Shown: in pieces, positions 9,628-18,508 of the stretch
Layout of the letters: the number at the start of each line of letters is the position of its first letter
How positions within the stretch are numbered: position 1 is the stretch's first letter
NCBI RefSeq assembly: GCF_029936995.1
Contig: NZ_JAPYRE010000001.1
Span: 434,001 to 498,000 of the forward strand
DNA: 64,000 nt
Direction: 5' to 3'
DNA from: Henriciella sp.
GTDB lineage: Bacteria > Pseudomonadota > Alphaproteobacteria > Caulobacterales > Hyphomonadaceae
Translations under genes and position numbers: made by a program
The notes under the pieces: generated by a model
The model's input: the letters and a program-made list of their open reading frames with translations, nothing else
Database searches by the model: none
Told to the model about the DNA's origin: nothing

Positions 9628-9642
9628 GAACAAAACAGGAAC
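9628..9642 (-). promoter_or_regulatory. LexA (SOS) box of the polymerase gene
   Basis: On the coding strand it reads GTTC-CTGTTTT-GTTC, a perfect match to the alphaproteobacterial LexA direct repeat GTTC-N7-GTTC. It lies 18 bases before the polymerase ATG, a position suited to blocking transcription or early elongation. The association with a translesion polymerase makes chance occurrence unlikely. Confidence 0.82.
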
Positions 9643-9893
9643 ATTTTGAGTGAGTCAAGCTGGCTAATACTTTGGTATGAGAAGGTATTCACATTTTCGT
9701 TGCCGACTCGGATTTCTTCCCAATCGCTGTTAGGGAGAGGCATAATGACCGGTACGTATGATCTGATATTTTCCGCAGACAGCCCTGCCATGCAGGCTTC
9801 TGACGTCCTCACCCTCTCCCGGCGGCCATGGCGCCGGGCGCAGGTGGCAATCCTATTTGCCGGCTGGCACCAGCCTGTTTCAGAGGCAGGTTC

Positions 9894-10424
9894 ATGATCG
9901 ACTACAAGAAGAAGATCCGGACCATTCCGGACTATCCTGCCAAGGGCATCATGTTCCGTGATGTGACCACGCTGATGAGCGATGCAGATGCCTTCGCGGC
10001 GGCCATTGAGGACCTGTGCAAGCCATTCACGAACATGAACGTCACCAAAGTCGCCGGGATCGATGCGCGCGGTTTCATTCTCGGCGGAGCGATGGCGGTG
10101 CGGCTGGGGGCTGGTTTCCTGCCTTTACGCAAGCCGGGCAAGCTGCCTTACAAGACGCTGAAAGAGAGTTATCAGCTCGAATATGGCAGTGATGAACTGC
10201 ACATGCATACAGACGGTGTCGAGCCGGGGGAGCATGTCCTGCTGGTCGACGACCTGATCGCGACAGGTGGCACGGCCGAAGCCGGGGTTAAGCTGTTGCG
10301 TCGCGGGCAGGCAGATATCGTGTCTGCGGTTTTCCTGGTTGACCTGCCAGACCTTGGGGGCGCGCGGCGCCTGCGCCAGATCGGTATTGATGTTACCAGC
10401 CTCATCTCCTTTACTGGGAGTTGA
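9894..10424 (+). CDS. apt: Adenine phosphoribosyltransferase
   Basis: Converts adenine and PRPP to AMP. The 176-residue protein begins with the family N terminus (IDYKKKIRTIPDYPAKGIMF), carries the ARGFILGGAMA segment, and has the PRPP-binding loop VLLVDDLIATGGTAEAG. The open frame runs further 5', but the ATG at 9894 with GAGG upstream matches other APTs. The 250 bases before it contain no gene on this strand. Together with mtnP it forms an adenine-salvage pair: MTA phosphorylase liberates adenine and APT recaptures it. Confidence 0.94.
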   Translation: MIDYKKKIRTIPDYPAKGIMFRDVTTLMSDADAFAAAIEDLCKPFTNMNVTKVAGIDARGFILGGAMAVRLGAGFLPLRKPGKLPYKTLKESYQLEYGSDELHMHTDGVEPGEHVLLVDDLIATGGTAEAGVKLLRRGQADIVSAVFLVDLPDLGGARRLRQIGIDVTSLISFTGS

Positions 10425-10443
10425 ACGACAACAGGGGCTGCCA

Positions 10444-12471
10444 ATGAAATATGTTTCCGCGCTGAGCGCAGTATTGATGGCGGGGGCCCTGGGAAACCTG
10501 GGGGCGTGCGGCAATGGCGGCGAGGCGCCTGCCGAAGAGCCACAGACAGGACAGGCGCAAGAGAAGGCGGTCGATAGGACTGACGCGCCAGCCTGGCAGG
10601 ATTCAGTTGCAGGGCTTCAGAAGCTGGCGGACGAGGATTTCAGTATCCAGGGCGGCCAGGAAGCCGACATCTCGGGCCTTAGTGACGCGCTGCCAGATCT
10701 GGTCTCGGTTAGCTGGGATGAAAAAACGTTCGATGAGGAAACTGGTGCGACGGCCTTCTCGGATCTTACGATCACGATAAATACTGACCCGGCATTCGGC
10801 CTGAAAGCAGGTGATGCTGAAGTCTGGGGCCTCAATACCGGTCTTATGGCTGCACGTCTTAATGGTGAGCGCCTTGAGGAAGAAGGGCTCGCGTTTAACC
10901 GTTTCGAGGCGCGTGATGTCAGCTATTTCGGTATTGCCGGGGCACTCGGGACGGTCTTCGAAGGACTGGAAGAGGAGATCGAGGAGGAGAGCGGCGAGCC
11001 TGTTGAAGTCGGCATCGACACATTCGAGGCCACAATATCGGAAATGGTCCTTAGCAATATGTCGCTGCGGCCCTACGAACTGGTGGCAGCGTCTGACAGC
11101 TTTTTCGCAGATATTGGGCTGGACGATGAGGAGATGAGCGAAGAGGACCGGGCGGACCAGCAGGAGGGCCTCTATTTCCTGCGTCTGGCACAGCAGGCCG
11201 TCGCCGTTGGCCGTACCTTCAGCGTTGAAGCGGCCGGCATGCATGACATCAAGGTTCGTGTCGCCGTAAACCAGCCGGGCATGACCCAGACAATTGAAGG
11301 CAGCAGTGCTTTCTATGGCTATGAAGACCTGAATGGCTTCGACCTTGGCTGGGCGGTTGTTGTGGATAGGGTCCAGTCACAATTCATTGAAATGAATGAT
11401 AAAAATGGTGACCTCAGCGAAGCGGGCTGGGAAGAGTTCAATCTTGACCAGGTCGAGACGACAGCCTTCATGTCCTATGAGGACATCAAGCTGGACAAGC
11501 TGGCCGGGTTACTCGCCCGCTCGGAATTTCCGTCCATGGAAGAACGCGACCTGTTGAGCCTCGGCCGGTGGCAAGCGCGCGACTATTCGCTTCAGCTCAA
11601 TGACGGCGACATTTTCAGTGTCGAGCGCATTGACCTCGATGCTGACACCTTTGCCTGGCTCATTCCAGAGAAGATCGGGCTTGAAATGAGCGGCGCCGAA
11701 CTGGATGCCGAGGCTGTAGGCCAGACCGCGCTTGCTTTCATCCCGGAAGAAGCTTTTGGTTCGGCAGAAACCACAGACCCGGCCTCCGAGGATGGCGCAG
11801 CAACCGGTGATGAAGGCAAATCAGGCGAGGAAGTGCTCGCCAACCTTCGAACAGCCGTCGGCAAGCTCGATGAGCATGGCCTCTCCACGATCCCGTTCAA
11901 TGTCTCCGCCAACTGGAGCTGGGGCGCTGATACCGGCGAAACAGTCATTTCACTGGACATGGCTTCCGAAGGCTTCGGGGAAGGCGCCGCGTCCATGCGT
12001 ATCAGGCTTCCCGATTACGCGGGTGTCCAGAAGGCCTATGAGGCCGAAGATCGCGAAGCGGCATTCCGGCAGGCATTCGAGGAGGCTTTTGCCTTTGGCG
12101 GCGCGCGCCTCTACGAAGCCGATGACGGAGGGTATGACAAGCTGTTTGCCTATGTGAACGACATTGCCAAGCTCTATCCGCAAGAGGGCTGGGGCGCGAT
12201 GCTTGGCAATATGGATGCACAGCAGATACGAAACTTCATCGCGAACATGATCCGTTCCATCAAGGGGTCCGCCGCGCAGGAGTTTCCACCCGCAGGGGCG
12301 TGGCTGGAATCCATCGCGGCGTATTACCAGACATCGGGGGGCAGTCTGGAGATCATGTCGGCCCCGTCTGAGCCGGTGACGCCGGAATATTTCGAGACGG
12401 TTGATGTGGACCAGGATCCGGAACAATTTGTGGAGAAGCTCGGCCTCTCGGTAACGCATAAACCGGAATAG
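10444..12471 (+). CDS. Large acidic lipoprotein, function unknown
   Basis: A 675-residue protein starting at ATG 10444 (AGGGG upstream) with a lipoprotein signal ending in LGAC (C22), then a Glu/Ala/Gln-rich linker. The remainder is strongly acidic, without transmembrane segments or a catalytic motif I recognise. Repeated phrases such as FEARDVSYFGIAG and MSYEDIKLDKLAGLL suggest a repetitive beta-rich fold, and a charged linker rich in Glu/Gly lies near residues 435-465. It follows apt by 19 bases, possibly co-transcribed. Predicted to sit on the periplasmic face of a membrane. No family assignment is offered. Confidence 0.75.
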   Translation: MKYVSALSAVLMAGALGNLGACGNGGEAPAEEPQTGQAQEKAVDRTDAPAWQDSVAGLQKLADEDFSIQGGQEADISGLSDALPDLVSVSWDEKTFDEETGATAFSDLTITINTDPAFGLKAGDAEVWGLNTGLMAARLNGERLEEEGLAFNRFEARDVSYFGIAGALGTVFEGLEEEIEEESGEPVEVGIDTFEATISEMVLSNMSLRPYELVAASDSFFADIGLDDEEMSEEDRADQQEGLYFLRLAQQAVAVGRTFSVEAAGMHDIKVRVAVNQPGMTQTIEGSSAFYGYEDLNGFDLGWAVVVDRVQSQFIEMNDKNGDLSEAGWEEFNLDQVETTAFMSYEDIKLDKLAGLLARSEFPSMEERDLLSLGRWQARDYSLQLNDGDIFSVERIDLDADTFAWLIPEKIGLEMSGAELDAEAVGQTALAFIPEEAFGSAETTDPASEDGAATGDEGKSGEEVLANLRTAVGKLDEHGLSTIPFNVSANWSWGADTGETVISLDMASEGFGEGAASMRIRLPDYAGVQKAYEAEDREAAFRQAFEEAFAFGGARLYEADDGGYDKLFAYVNDIAKLYPQEGWGAMLGNMDAQQIRNFIANMIRSIKGSAAQEFPPAGAWLESIAAYYQTSGGSLEIMSAPSEPVTPEYFETVDVDQDPEQFVEKLGLSVTHKPE

Positions 12472-12543
12472 GGCAGCAAGCCGCTTGACCATCGGGGCCC
12501 GGCGTCTCACCTATGGCGTCTGACCTGTTTTGACGGAGTATTC

Positions 12544-13137
12544 ATGACCACGCAGCTCGACGACGAACAAGACGCAAAGCCGATGAACGAGCCGAACGCC
12601 TTCCTTGAGGAAGCGCTGTTTGATGCGCGTACAATTCTGCTGACCGGTGGCATTGACGACAAACAGGCCCGGCGGGTCTGTGAGCGTCTTCTCGCGCTTG
12701 GCTCCAAGAGCAGCAAGCCGATCCTTCTGGTCATCTCCTCTCCGGGTGGCCATGTCGAATCCGGGGACATGATCCACGACATGATCAAGTTCGTCGAAGC
12801 GCCAGTGAAAGTGCTCGGCTCGGGCTGGGTCGCGTCTGCCGGGGCGTTGATCTATGCGGCGGCGAAGAAGGAAAACCGCTATTCGCTGCCGAATACACGT
12901 TTCCTGCTTCATGAACCGCGTGGCGGCTTTGGCGGCCAGGCTTCAGATGTCGAGATCCAGGTTCGCGAGATCGTGCGCATGCGCGAGCGCCTGAACAAGA
13001 TCTTCGCTGAAGCCACAGGCCAGACGCTTGAAAAGATCAAGGCCGACACGGACCGCGATCACTGGATGAGTGCGGAAGAAGCCGTCGAGTACGGCATGGT
13101 TGGCAAGATCGTCACCAGCCGCAAGGAAATTTCCTGA
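12544..13137 (+). CDS. ClpP-family serine protease (non-canonical paralogue)
   Basis: A 197-residue ClpP/crotonase-fold peptidase. The catalytic triad is readable as S99 (WVASAGALIY), H123 (LLHEPRGG) and an Asp within DTDRDHWM (168-172); SSPGGHVESG supplies the oxyanion segment. It differs from housekeeping ClpP: the nucleophile motif is ASAGA instead of ASMGA, and the N terminus is longer and polar, lacking the usual loop sequence. It is likely a second ClpP acting alone or with another partner, and no ATPase gene is adjacent. GGAG precedes the ATG. It ends one base before the convergent hydrolase. Confidence 0.85.
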   Translation: MTTQLDDEQDAKPMNEPNAFLEEALFDARTILLTGGIDDKQARRVCERLLALGSKSSKPILLVISSPGGHVESGDMIHDMIKFVEAPVKVLGSGWVASAGALIYAAAKKENRYSLPNTRFLLHEPRGGFGGQASDVEIQVREIVRMRERLNKIFAEATGQTLEKIKADTDRDHWMSAEEAVEYGMVGKIVTSRKEIS

Positions 13138-13138
13138 T

Positions 13139-13976
13139 CTAGACGCTGACAGTTTCAGCCACAGGCGCTGTTTCGAAGAAACGGGCGATGTGGCTGGCTG
13201 TGCGTTCCGGTTCCGTAAACGGGAAGAGATGTCCGGCATCGGGCAGGATACGGTGCTCGGCATTCGGCATGAATGTCGCCAGCTGAAGGGCGTTTGAGGG
13301 GGCGACCAGACGGTCTCGCGCGCCGGCGAGCACCAGTGTAGGCGTCTGCACGAAAGGCAGGAAAGGCAGGCTCGACCATCCGGCGAAGGAGGCAAACTGT
13401 GCCGCCATCGCTGCGGGAGCAGGTGCGACCAGTTCGTTGAGGTGCGGGCCGGTCATGTCACTCATCAGGTCGTTCAGGACAGCCAGGAACGGGTTCATCG
13501 TGGCGAGCAGGCTGTCTTCGCTCCAGTCATGCGGCATCATGGAAAATCCGCTGCATGTGCCCGCAAGGACGAGCCGGGCAACCCGGTCACGGTATTGCAG
13601 GGTGACCTGCTGTGCGAGTGCGCCACCAATCGACAGGCCGATGAGATCAAATCGGGGTGCGCCGAGCTGACGGGCCGCTTCCACCGTCATTCGCGCCAGA
13701 AGTGGCGGAGGCAGGGGCATGTGGCTGGCTTCTGTCAGTCCGGAGCCCGGCATTTCCACGGCAATGAAGCGCCGGCCGGGGAAGCGCGCGGCAAGCGGGG
13801 CTGCAATCTCTAGACTCGTGCCGACACCGTTCAGGAAGAGGATGGGAAGGCCGGGGCGCCTCTCGTGCCAGACCTTGGCACGCAGCAGGTGCCCGCCTGT
13901 CTCGCACCAGTAATCGGGGGGCAGGTCATCGTCTGGTCTATGCGCTTCGGCTTGCGGCAGCGGTCTGCCCCCTCAT
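13139..13976 (-). CDS. Alpha/beta hydrolase, PhaZ-like, with a 5' frame problem
   Basis: Resembles medium-chain poly(3-hydroxyalkanoate) depolymerases: LFLNGVGTSLE (oxyanion region), IGLSIGGALAQQ (nucleophile Ser), LAGTCSGFSMMP, GARDRLVAP (acid) and DAGHLFPF (His). The conserved N terminus is encoded upstream of the first usable in-frame start (GTG at 13759) back to a stop at 13973-13975, with no ATG, GTG or TTG between. An ATG at 13974-13976 is one base out of frame. Removing one G from the five-G run just after it would join it to the full protein of about 278 residues. So this is either a sequence error, a frameshift mutation or a non-standard start. Confidence 0.7.
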
Positions 13977-14389
13977 GAGACCCCATGGCCGCGTCTGCGG
14001 GCCACCCTGAAAACGAAAAGGGAGACCAGACAGGCCTCCCTTCGCCACTCTACTCGATTACTCTACTGTGCGATAACAAGTATACAGGGAGCGGCTTCTT
14101 GCCAACCCTGTGCCTGCAATCAGTTGTGGTTATTGGGAAAATGGCGGGCCGGAAAGTCGCAGCGTCAGTGCCGATGTATTTCTACTTGTAGATACGCGCC
14201 GAGGACGAAATATTACTGTTCTGTTATATTTGGAGTGTCCCAGATTAATCCTCCAGGTAGGCCTGTGCCTGGCAGGCCTCTCCAGCAAGTTCTTTCTGGT
14301 GAAGTGGATTGAAGCAGCCCCTGCCGGGGGCATTCATTTCCTTTTTGACCGACTGGATCAAAAATTTTACGGAGCAAACCGGAAATGAA
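13977..14389. other. Gene-free, AT-richer stretch beside tRNA-Met
   Basis: About 410 bases without a credible gene and visibly richer in A/T than its surroundings. It contains a hairpin with a T-rich tail on the minus strand (14018-14042), a perfect 7-base inverted repeat AGGCCTG-N7-CAGGCCT (14259-14279), and A/T-rich segments around 14200-14230. It adjoins the 3' end of a tRNA gene, a common integration site, but I found no duplicated tRNA end or integrase remnant. Confidence 0.5.
14018..14042 (-). terminator. Hairpin with T-rich tail (minus strand)
   Basis: Arms AAGGGAG and CTCCCTT with an 11-base loop. On the minus strand the second arm runs into TTTTCGTTTTC, as in an intrinsic terminator. 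It would end transcription coming from the tRNA-Met side before the hydrolase gene. Confidence 0.5.
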
Positions 14390-14466
14390 TGGTGGTTGGA
14401 GGGAGACTTGAACTCCCGACCTCATGATTATGAGTCATGCGCTCTAACCAGCTGAGCTACCCAACC
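14390..14466 (-). tRNA. tRNA-Met (CAT), elongator type
   Basis: A 77-base cloverleaf on the minus strand with the CCA end encoded. The acceptor stem starts GGTTGGG, the D arm is TAGCTCAGCTGGTTAGAGC, the anticodon loop is CTCATAA, and the T arm contains GTTCAAG. The acceptor has U4-A69 and G5-C68, unlike the C4-G69/C5-G68 pairs expected for tRNA-Ile read by TilS. The first pair is G-C, unlike the initiator. So the elongator methionine tRNA is the best call. Confidence 0.88.
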
Positions 14467-14557
14467 CTTGACCATTCGACTGCCGCGGGGGCTGTTCCGG
14501 GGCTATCAAGGCTCCGAAGCGGGCTGAATACACAGTCTCAGACGCGTCTGCAACCGC

Positions 14558-15670
14558 CTAATCCAGCAAACTGGCTACGTGATCTGCAATGGCGAGTGAG
14601 GATGTAAGTCCCGGGCTCTCCATACCGATGAGATTGATCAGGCGTGTATCGACCGTGTCGAAAAGGAAATCACCTGACGGCTCGTCCGGACCGACGATTT
14701 TCGGGCGCACGCCAGCATAATCCGGCGCAAGTGCGCCATCGGGCAGGCCCGGCCAGTAACGCCGCGCCGACTCGTAGAAGGCGGCGGCACGCGCCGGGTC
14801 CACGCGATAGTCGAAAGGCGGGCAGGCGCCCTTGGGCAGCCACTCCGCGTCCGGGCCGAGACGGCCACGCCCTGAAAGATCGACCGTCAGGTGCAGGCCG
14901 AGGCTGGCGCTGTCCGGCATGGGGTAGATGAGACGCGAGAAGGGTGTCTTGCCGAGCACGCTGAAATAGCTGCCCTTCACATAACGCGGCTGCGGCAGGC
15001 GCTCTGTATGCGGCCCCTCGATACGCCGGGCGATGGTGATGGCGTGATGGCCGGCGGAATTGATGACGGTGCGGGCCGTGATACGCGCCGGGCTTTCACC
15101 ACCGGTGACGAGTTCCACGCCGTCGCGTGTAAGCTTGCCATCCCCGACCGGCGTGCCGAAAGCGATCATGCCGCCATGATCTTCAAGCTCGCCCTGCAGG
15201 GCGAGGAAGTAGCCGTGACTGTCGAAAATGCCTGAGACGGGCGAACGGATGGCAGCGGAGATGTCGGGGCTGAGCGCTGGCTCTATCTCTCGCGCTGCGT
15301 CGCCGTCGATCAGCTCCAGGTCTTCAACCCCGTTGGCCTGTGCGCGGTCAATGATGGCTGAGAGGCCGTCGGCTTCGTGCGGATGCGCGACGACGAGCTT
15401 GCCACAATTATTGTAGGTGACGCCGTGGGCATCGAGATAGTCATAGAGCTGGCGGCGCCCTTCCACGCAGAAGCGGGCCTTGTTTGAGCCTGTGGCATAG
15501 TAAAGCCCGGCATGGATGACTTCCGAATTGCGCGATGAGGTATGAACAGCGATGGCATCCTCGGCTTCGAGGATGATGACATCGCGGCCCTTCATCGCGG
15601 CGGCACGCCCGGCCGCAAGGCCGATGACACCGGCGCCAATGACGACGAGATCTGCTTCAAGGCTTTCCAT
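14558..15670 (-). CDS. lhgO: L-2-hydroxyglutarate dehydrogenase/oxidase-like FAD protein
   Basis: FAD-dependent oxidoreductase of the DAO superfamily, 370 residues. The N terminus has the dinucleotide-binding LVVIGAGVIGLAAGRAAA. The stretch SSRNSEVIHAGLYY is a strong marker of L-2-hydroxyglutarate dehydrogenases, which oxidise L-2-hydroxyglutarate to 2-oxoglutarate and feed electrons to quinone. KGSYFS, GLHLTVDLSGRGRLGPDAEW and a C-terminal NLIGMESPGLTSSLAI complete the family pattern. Substrate is inferred from family only. ATG at 15670, divergent from the TPR gene with 65 bases between. Confidence 0.85.
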   Translation of the reverse strand: MESLEADLVVIGAGVIGLAAGRAAAMKGRDVIILEAEDAIAVHTSSRNSEVIHAGLYYATGSNKARFCVEGRRQLYDYLDAHGVTYNNCGKLVVAHPHEADGLSAIIDRAQANGVEDLELIDGDAAREIEPALSPDISAAIRSPVSGIFDSHGYFLALQGELEDHGGMIAFGTPVGDGKLTRDGVELVTGGESPARITARTVINSAGHHAITIARRIEGPHTERLPQPRYVKGSYFSVLGKTPFSRLIYPMPDSASLGLHLTVDLSGRGRLGPDAEWLPKGACPPFDYRVDPARAAAFYESARRYWPGLPDGALAPDYAGVRPKIVGPDEPSGDFLFDTVDTRLINLIGMESPGLTSSLAIADHVASLLD

Positions 15671-15735
15671 TATCTTCCGGCATATCCAAAAAACCGGGAT
15701 TGGGCGATGCGTTAATTCGCACTAGAATTCGCAAT

Positions 15736-16488
15736 ATGAAGCCGGTAGCCATTTTTCTCCTCGCCTGTCTGGTGACCTGCCTGCCTGCCTCGGCTGACCG
15801 GGTGGAGGAAGCATTTGACGCCGGCCGCTTCCTTGAGGCTGCTGAAGCGGCCAGGACACTCGGCGGGCCAGACAATGAAGCGCGAGCTGCGCGGGCCCTG
15901 CTGGCCGATGTCGTGGTTAGCAGCACACCTGCGCCGGAGCGTCTCGATGAAGCCGAGCGCCTGGCGCGCAAGGCGCTCGAAGCTGAGCCCCGCCATATCG
16001 AGGCGCGTCTGCAGCTGGCATTTGCCCTTTCGCTCAAGTCCCGCTGGATGAGTACCAGTGAAGCGCTTGACCGCGGCTATGGCGGAACGGCGCGGGACCT
16101 TGTGACGTCCGTGCTCGAGGATGATCCGGACAATGTATACGGAAACGGGTTCATGGCCGTCTGGAATATCGAGGTGATGCGCCGGGGCGGACGTCTCGGG
16201 GCGGTCTGGATGGGGGCGAGCATGAACAAGGCGCGTTCGTATTACGCGCACGCGATAGAAAGCGGGGCCAGCAGCCCGTCACTCCACTGGCAGTATGCCC
16301 GTGCGCTTGCCACCCTCAACGCGGACAAGTACCGGGACGACATCATGGCATCGCTTGAACGGGCAGGCGAAGCGCGTGCGCCAACTGCCCTGGATGCGCT
16401 GATGCAGACACGCGCCCGGTCTTTCATGGACTATATGCGAACCCATTCGCCGCGTGAGGCAGAGGCAGCAGCCGTTAAGCTGTTCTAG
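15736..16488 (+). CDS. Exported TPR-like protein
   Basis: A 250-residue protein with a signal peptide (FLLACLVTCLPASA, cleavage before DRVEE) and helical repeats of TPR type: ARRLARKALEAEPRHIEARLQL-like spacing appears around residues 70-95 and again after residue 170. ATG 15736 is chosen because the signal peptide begins there. Likely a periplasmic scaffold, partner unknown. It converges on trxB with 6 bases between the stop codons. Confidence 0.75.
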   Translation: MKPVAIFLLACLVTCLPASADRVEEAFDAGRFLEAAEAARTLGGPDNEARAARALLADVVVSSTPAPERLDEAERLARKALEAEPRHIEARLQLAFALSLKSRWMSTSEALDRGYGGTARDLVTSVLEDDPDNVYGNGFMAVWNIEVMRRGGRLGAVWMGASMNKARSYYAHAIESGASSPSLHWQYARALATLNADKYRDDIMASLERAGEARAPTALDALMQTRARSFMDYMRTHSPREAEAAAVKLF

Positions 16489-16494
16489 ACAGAC

Positions 16495-17463
16495 TTATTC
16501 TGCGGCAACCGCTTCCTCGATCGCCGTCTGCTCTTCCAGCCAGTGCTCGGCTTCGAGTGCAGCCATGCAGCCAAGCCCGGCAGCCGTTACGGCCTGACGG
16601 TAGGTCTCGTCGGTGACATCGCCTGCGGCATAGACACCGGGGATGTTGGTCTTGGTCGTGCCGGGATCAGTAATGATGTAGCCATTGGCTTTCATGTCGA
16701 TCTTGCCCTTGAACAGCTCGGTCTGTGGGGCGTGGCCGATCGCGATGAAGACGCCATGGACGTCACGGGTGAACGCCTCGCCGGACTTGACGTTCTTGAG
16801 CTTTGCGCCAGTGACGCCGAGCGGGTTCTCGTCGCCAAGGACTTCCTCGAGTACGGTGTCCCACAGCACTTCGACCTTGGGGTGCTTGAACAGCCGGTCC
16901 TGGAGGATTTTCTCTGCGCGAAAGCTGTCACGGCGGTGAACCACGGTGACCTTGGAAGCGAAGTTGGTCAGGAAGAGGGCTTCCTCCACGGCGGTGTTGC
17001 CGCCGCCGACCACGATCACTTCCTTGCCGCGATAGAAAAAGCCGTCGCAGGTTGCGCAGGCGGAGACGCCGAAGCCCTGGAATTTCTCTTCCGTCGGCAG
17101 GCCGAGCCATTTGGCCTGTGCGCCAGTGGAGATGATGACGGCATCTGCGGTATAGACCGTGCCGCTCTCGCCAATCGCCTTGAAGGGGCGGTTGTCGAGA
17201 TCGACTTCGGCGATGTGATCTTCGGAGACCTTGGTGCCCATCTTTTCGGCATGGTCGCGCATCTTTTCCATGAGCTCGGGGCCCTGGATCTCGGCAAAGC
17301 CGGGATAGTTCTCGACCTCGGTCGTGATGGTGAGCTGGCCGCCCGGTTGCAGGCCGGCAACGACGCGCGTGTCACGCATGGCGCGGGCGGCATAGATGGC
17401 CGCTGTCCAGCCGGCCGGGCCGGACCCGATAATCAGGATTTCGGAATGGATCGTTTCGCTCAT
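16495..17463 (-). CDS. trxB: Thioredoxin reductase
   Basis: NADPH-dependent flavoprotein that reduces thioredoxin. The 322-residue protein has the FAD site IIGSGPAGWTAA, the redox-active CATC (C136 and C139), the NADPH site VVGGGNTAVEEA with HRRDSFRAEK, and the C-terminal GVYAAGDVTDETYRQAVTAAGLG that binds FAD. GGAG lies 9 bases before the ATG. It is last in a same-strand run with carB, greA, the ELM1-like gene and the cation transporter. Confidence 0.95.
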   Translation of the reverse strand: MSETIHSEILIIGSGPAGWTAAIYAARAMRDTRVVAGLQPGGQLTITTEVENYPGFAEIQGPELMEKMRDHAEKMGTKVSEDHIAEVDLDNRPFKAIGESGTVYTADAVIISTGAQAKWLGLPTEEKFQGFGVSACATCDGFFYRGKEVIVVGGGNTAVEEALFLTNFASKVTVVHRRDSFRAEKILQDRLFKHPKVEVLWDTVLEEVLGDENPLGVTGAKLKNVKSGEAFTRDVHGVFIAIGHAPQTELFKGKIDMKANGYIITDPGTTKTNIPGVYAAGDVTDETYRQAVTAAGLGCMAALEAEHWLEEQTAIEEAVAAE

Positions 17464-17563
17464 CGCCCGGAACTCCGATGCTTGTTCGTTTCAGTCCACA
17501 GGTATGGGGATTCTCGAGCTTCGATTAAAGCCCCGGCCTGCTCACCATGACGTGTAGCAGGAC

Positions 17564-18470
17564 TTAACCCACAGACTTGCGCACTTCCACCGTGGCGTGG
17601 CTGACGCCGAACTTTTCTTCGAGGCGTGATTTGACATCCTGACGGAGCGTATCGAGGCATACGCCTTCGCGTGCAGTGACTTCCAGTGTGACGAGCGGTT
17701 TCTGTTCGGTGAGCGCCCAGGCGTGGATATGATCGACGGCAAGCGCGTCGGGCAGATTTGCCTCTATGTCGGCCTTGATCTCGACCGGTTCGAGGCCCGC
17801 GGGCACCCCTTCAATGAGGATATGGGCGGACTGGAGGGTGATGCGCACGCCGCCGATGACAATCAGGGCGGCGACCAGCATGGAGAGGATCGGGTCAATC
17901 GGCATCCAGCCTGTGAAGATGATGACCAGGGCGGCGGCAATCGCGGCGACGGAGCCCAAGAGATCGCCTGCAACATGCCAGAGCGCGCCCTGCATGTTCA
18001 GGTCTTCCCGGTCACCGCCATGCAGCAGGAAGAAGGCGATGATGTTCACGAGCAGTCCGGCCACCGCAACGCCCATCAGGACGCTGCCCATGACAGGTTC
18101 AGGGGTCATCAGGCGCTGGATGGCCTCGAACACGATCCATGCGGCGAGCACGAGCAGCGCCATGCCGTTGACGAAGGCGGCGAGGAATCTTGAAGCGGGC
18201 CCAGCCGAAGCTGCGCTGGTCATCGGCCGGGCGTTCGGCCAGTCGGAAACCGAGCCAGGCGAGCCCGAGGGACCCGGCATCGGTGAGCATGTGTGCAGCA
18301 TCGGCCAGGAGGGCAAGCGAACCGGAAATGATTCCGCCTGCGACCTCCGCGATCATGAAAGCGAATGTCAGGACTGCGGCGAAGGCTACGCGCTTGCGGG
18401 CGTCAGCCGTGTCGGCGACAGCGTGATGGTGGCCATGCCCGCCATGCGAATGAGAGTGGTCGTGTCCCAT
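17564..18470 (-). pseudogene. Cation diffusion facilitator transporter, frameshifted
   Basis: CDF-family efflux pump for Zn/Co/Cd-type ions, split over two frames. The N-terminal part (18470 to about 18186) has the His-rich leader HDHSHSHGGHGHHH, helix I-II residues and HMLTDAGSLGLAWLGFRLAE with the metal-site HxxxD. The C-terminal part (about 18190 to 17564) has FVNGMALLVLAAWIVFEAIQRL and the cytoplasmic VDHIHAWAL domain. At 18184-18185 the coding strand reads AAGATTCCTCGCC where AAGATTCTCGCC would keep the frame: one extra C. Repaired, it would give about 301 residues of normal CDF length. This is either a pseudogene or a sequence error. Confidence 0.8.
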
Positions 18471-18508
18471 GTCTGCCCAGATGTGGGTGCGTGCGCTGAA
18501 TGTCAATA

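Noticed and set aside
9588-9812. 74-codon open frame over the LexA box
   Set aside because: It overlaps the polymerase start and has no family resemblance; the SOS promoter explains the region.
14018-14042. Duplicate of the tRNA-Met 3' end as an attachment site
   Set aside because: Only GGGAGAC is shared with the T arm, too short to support an att site; the hairpin explains it better.
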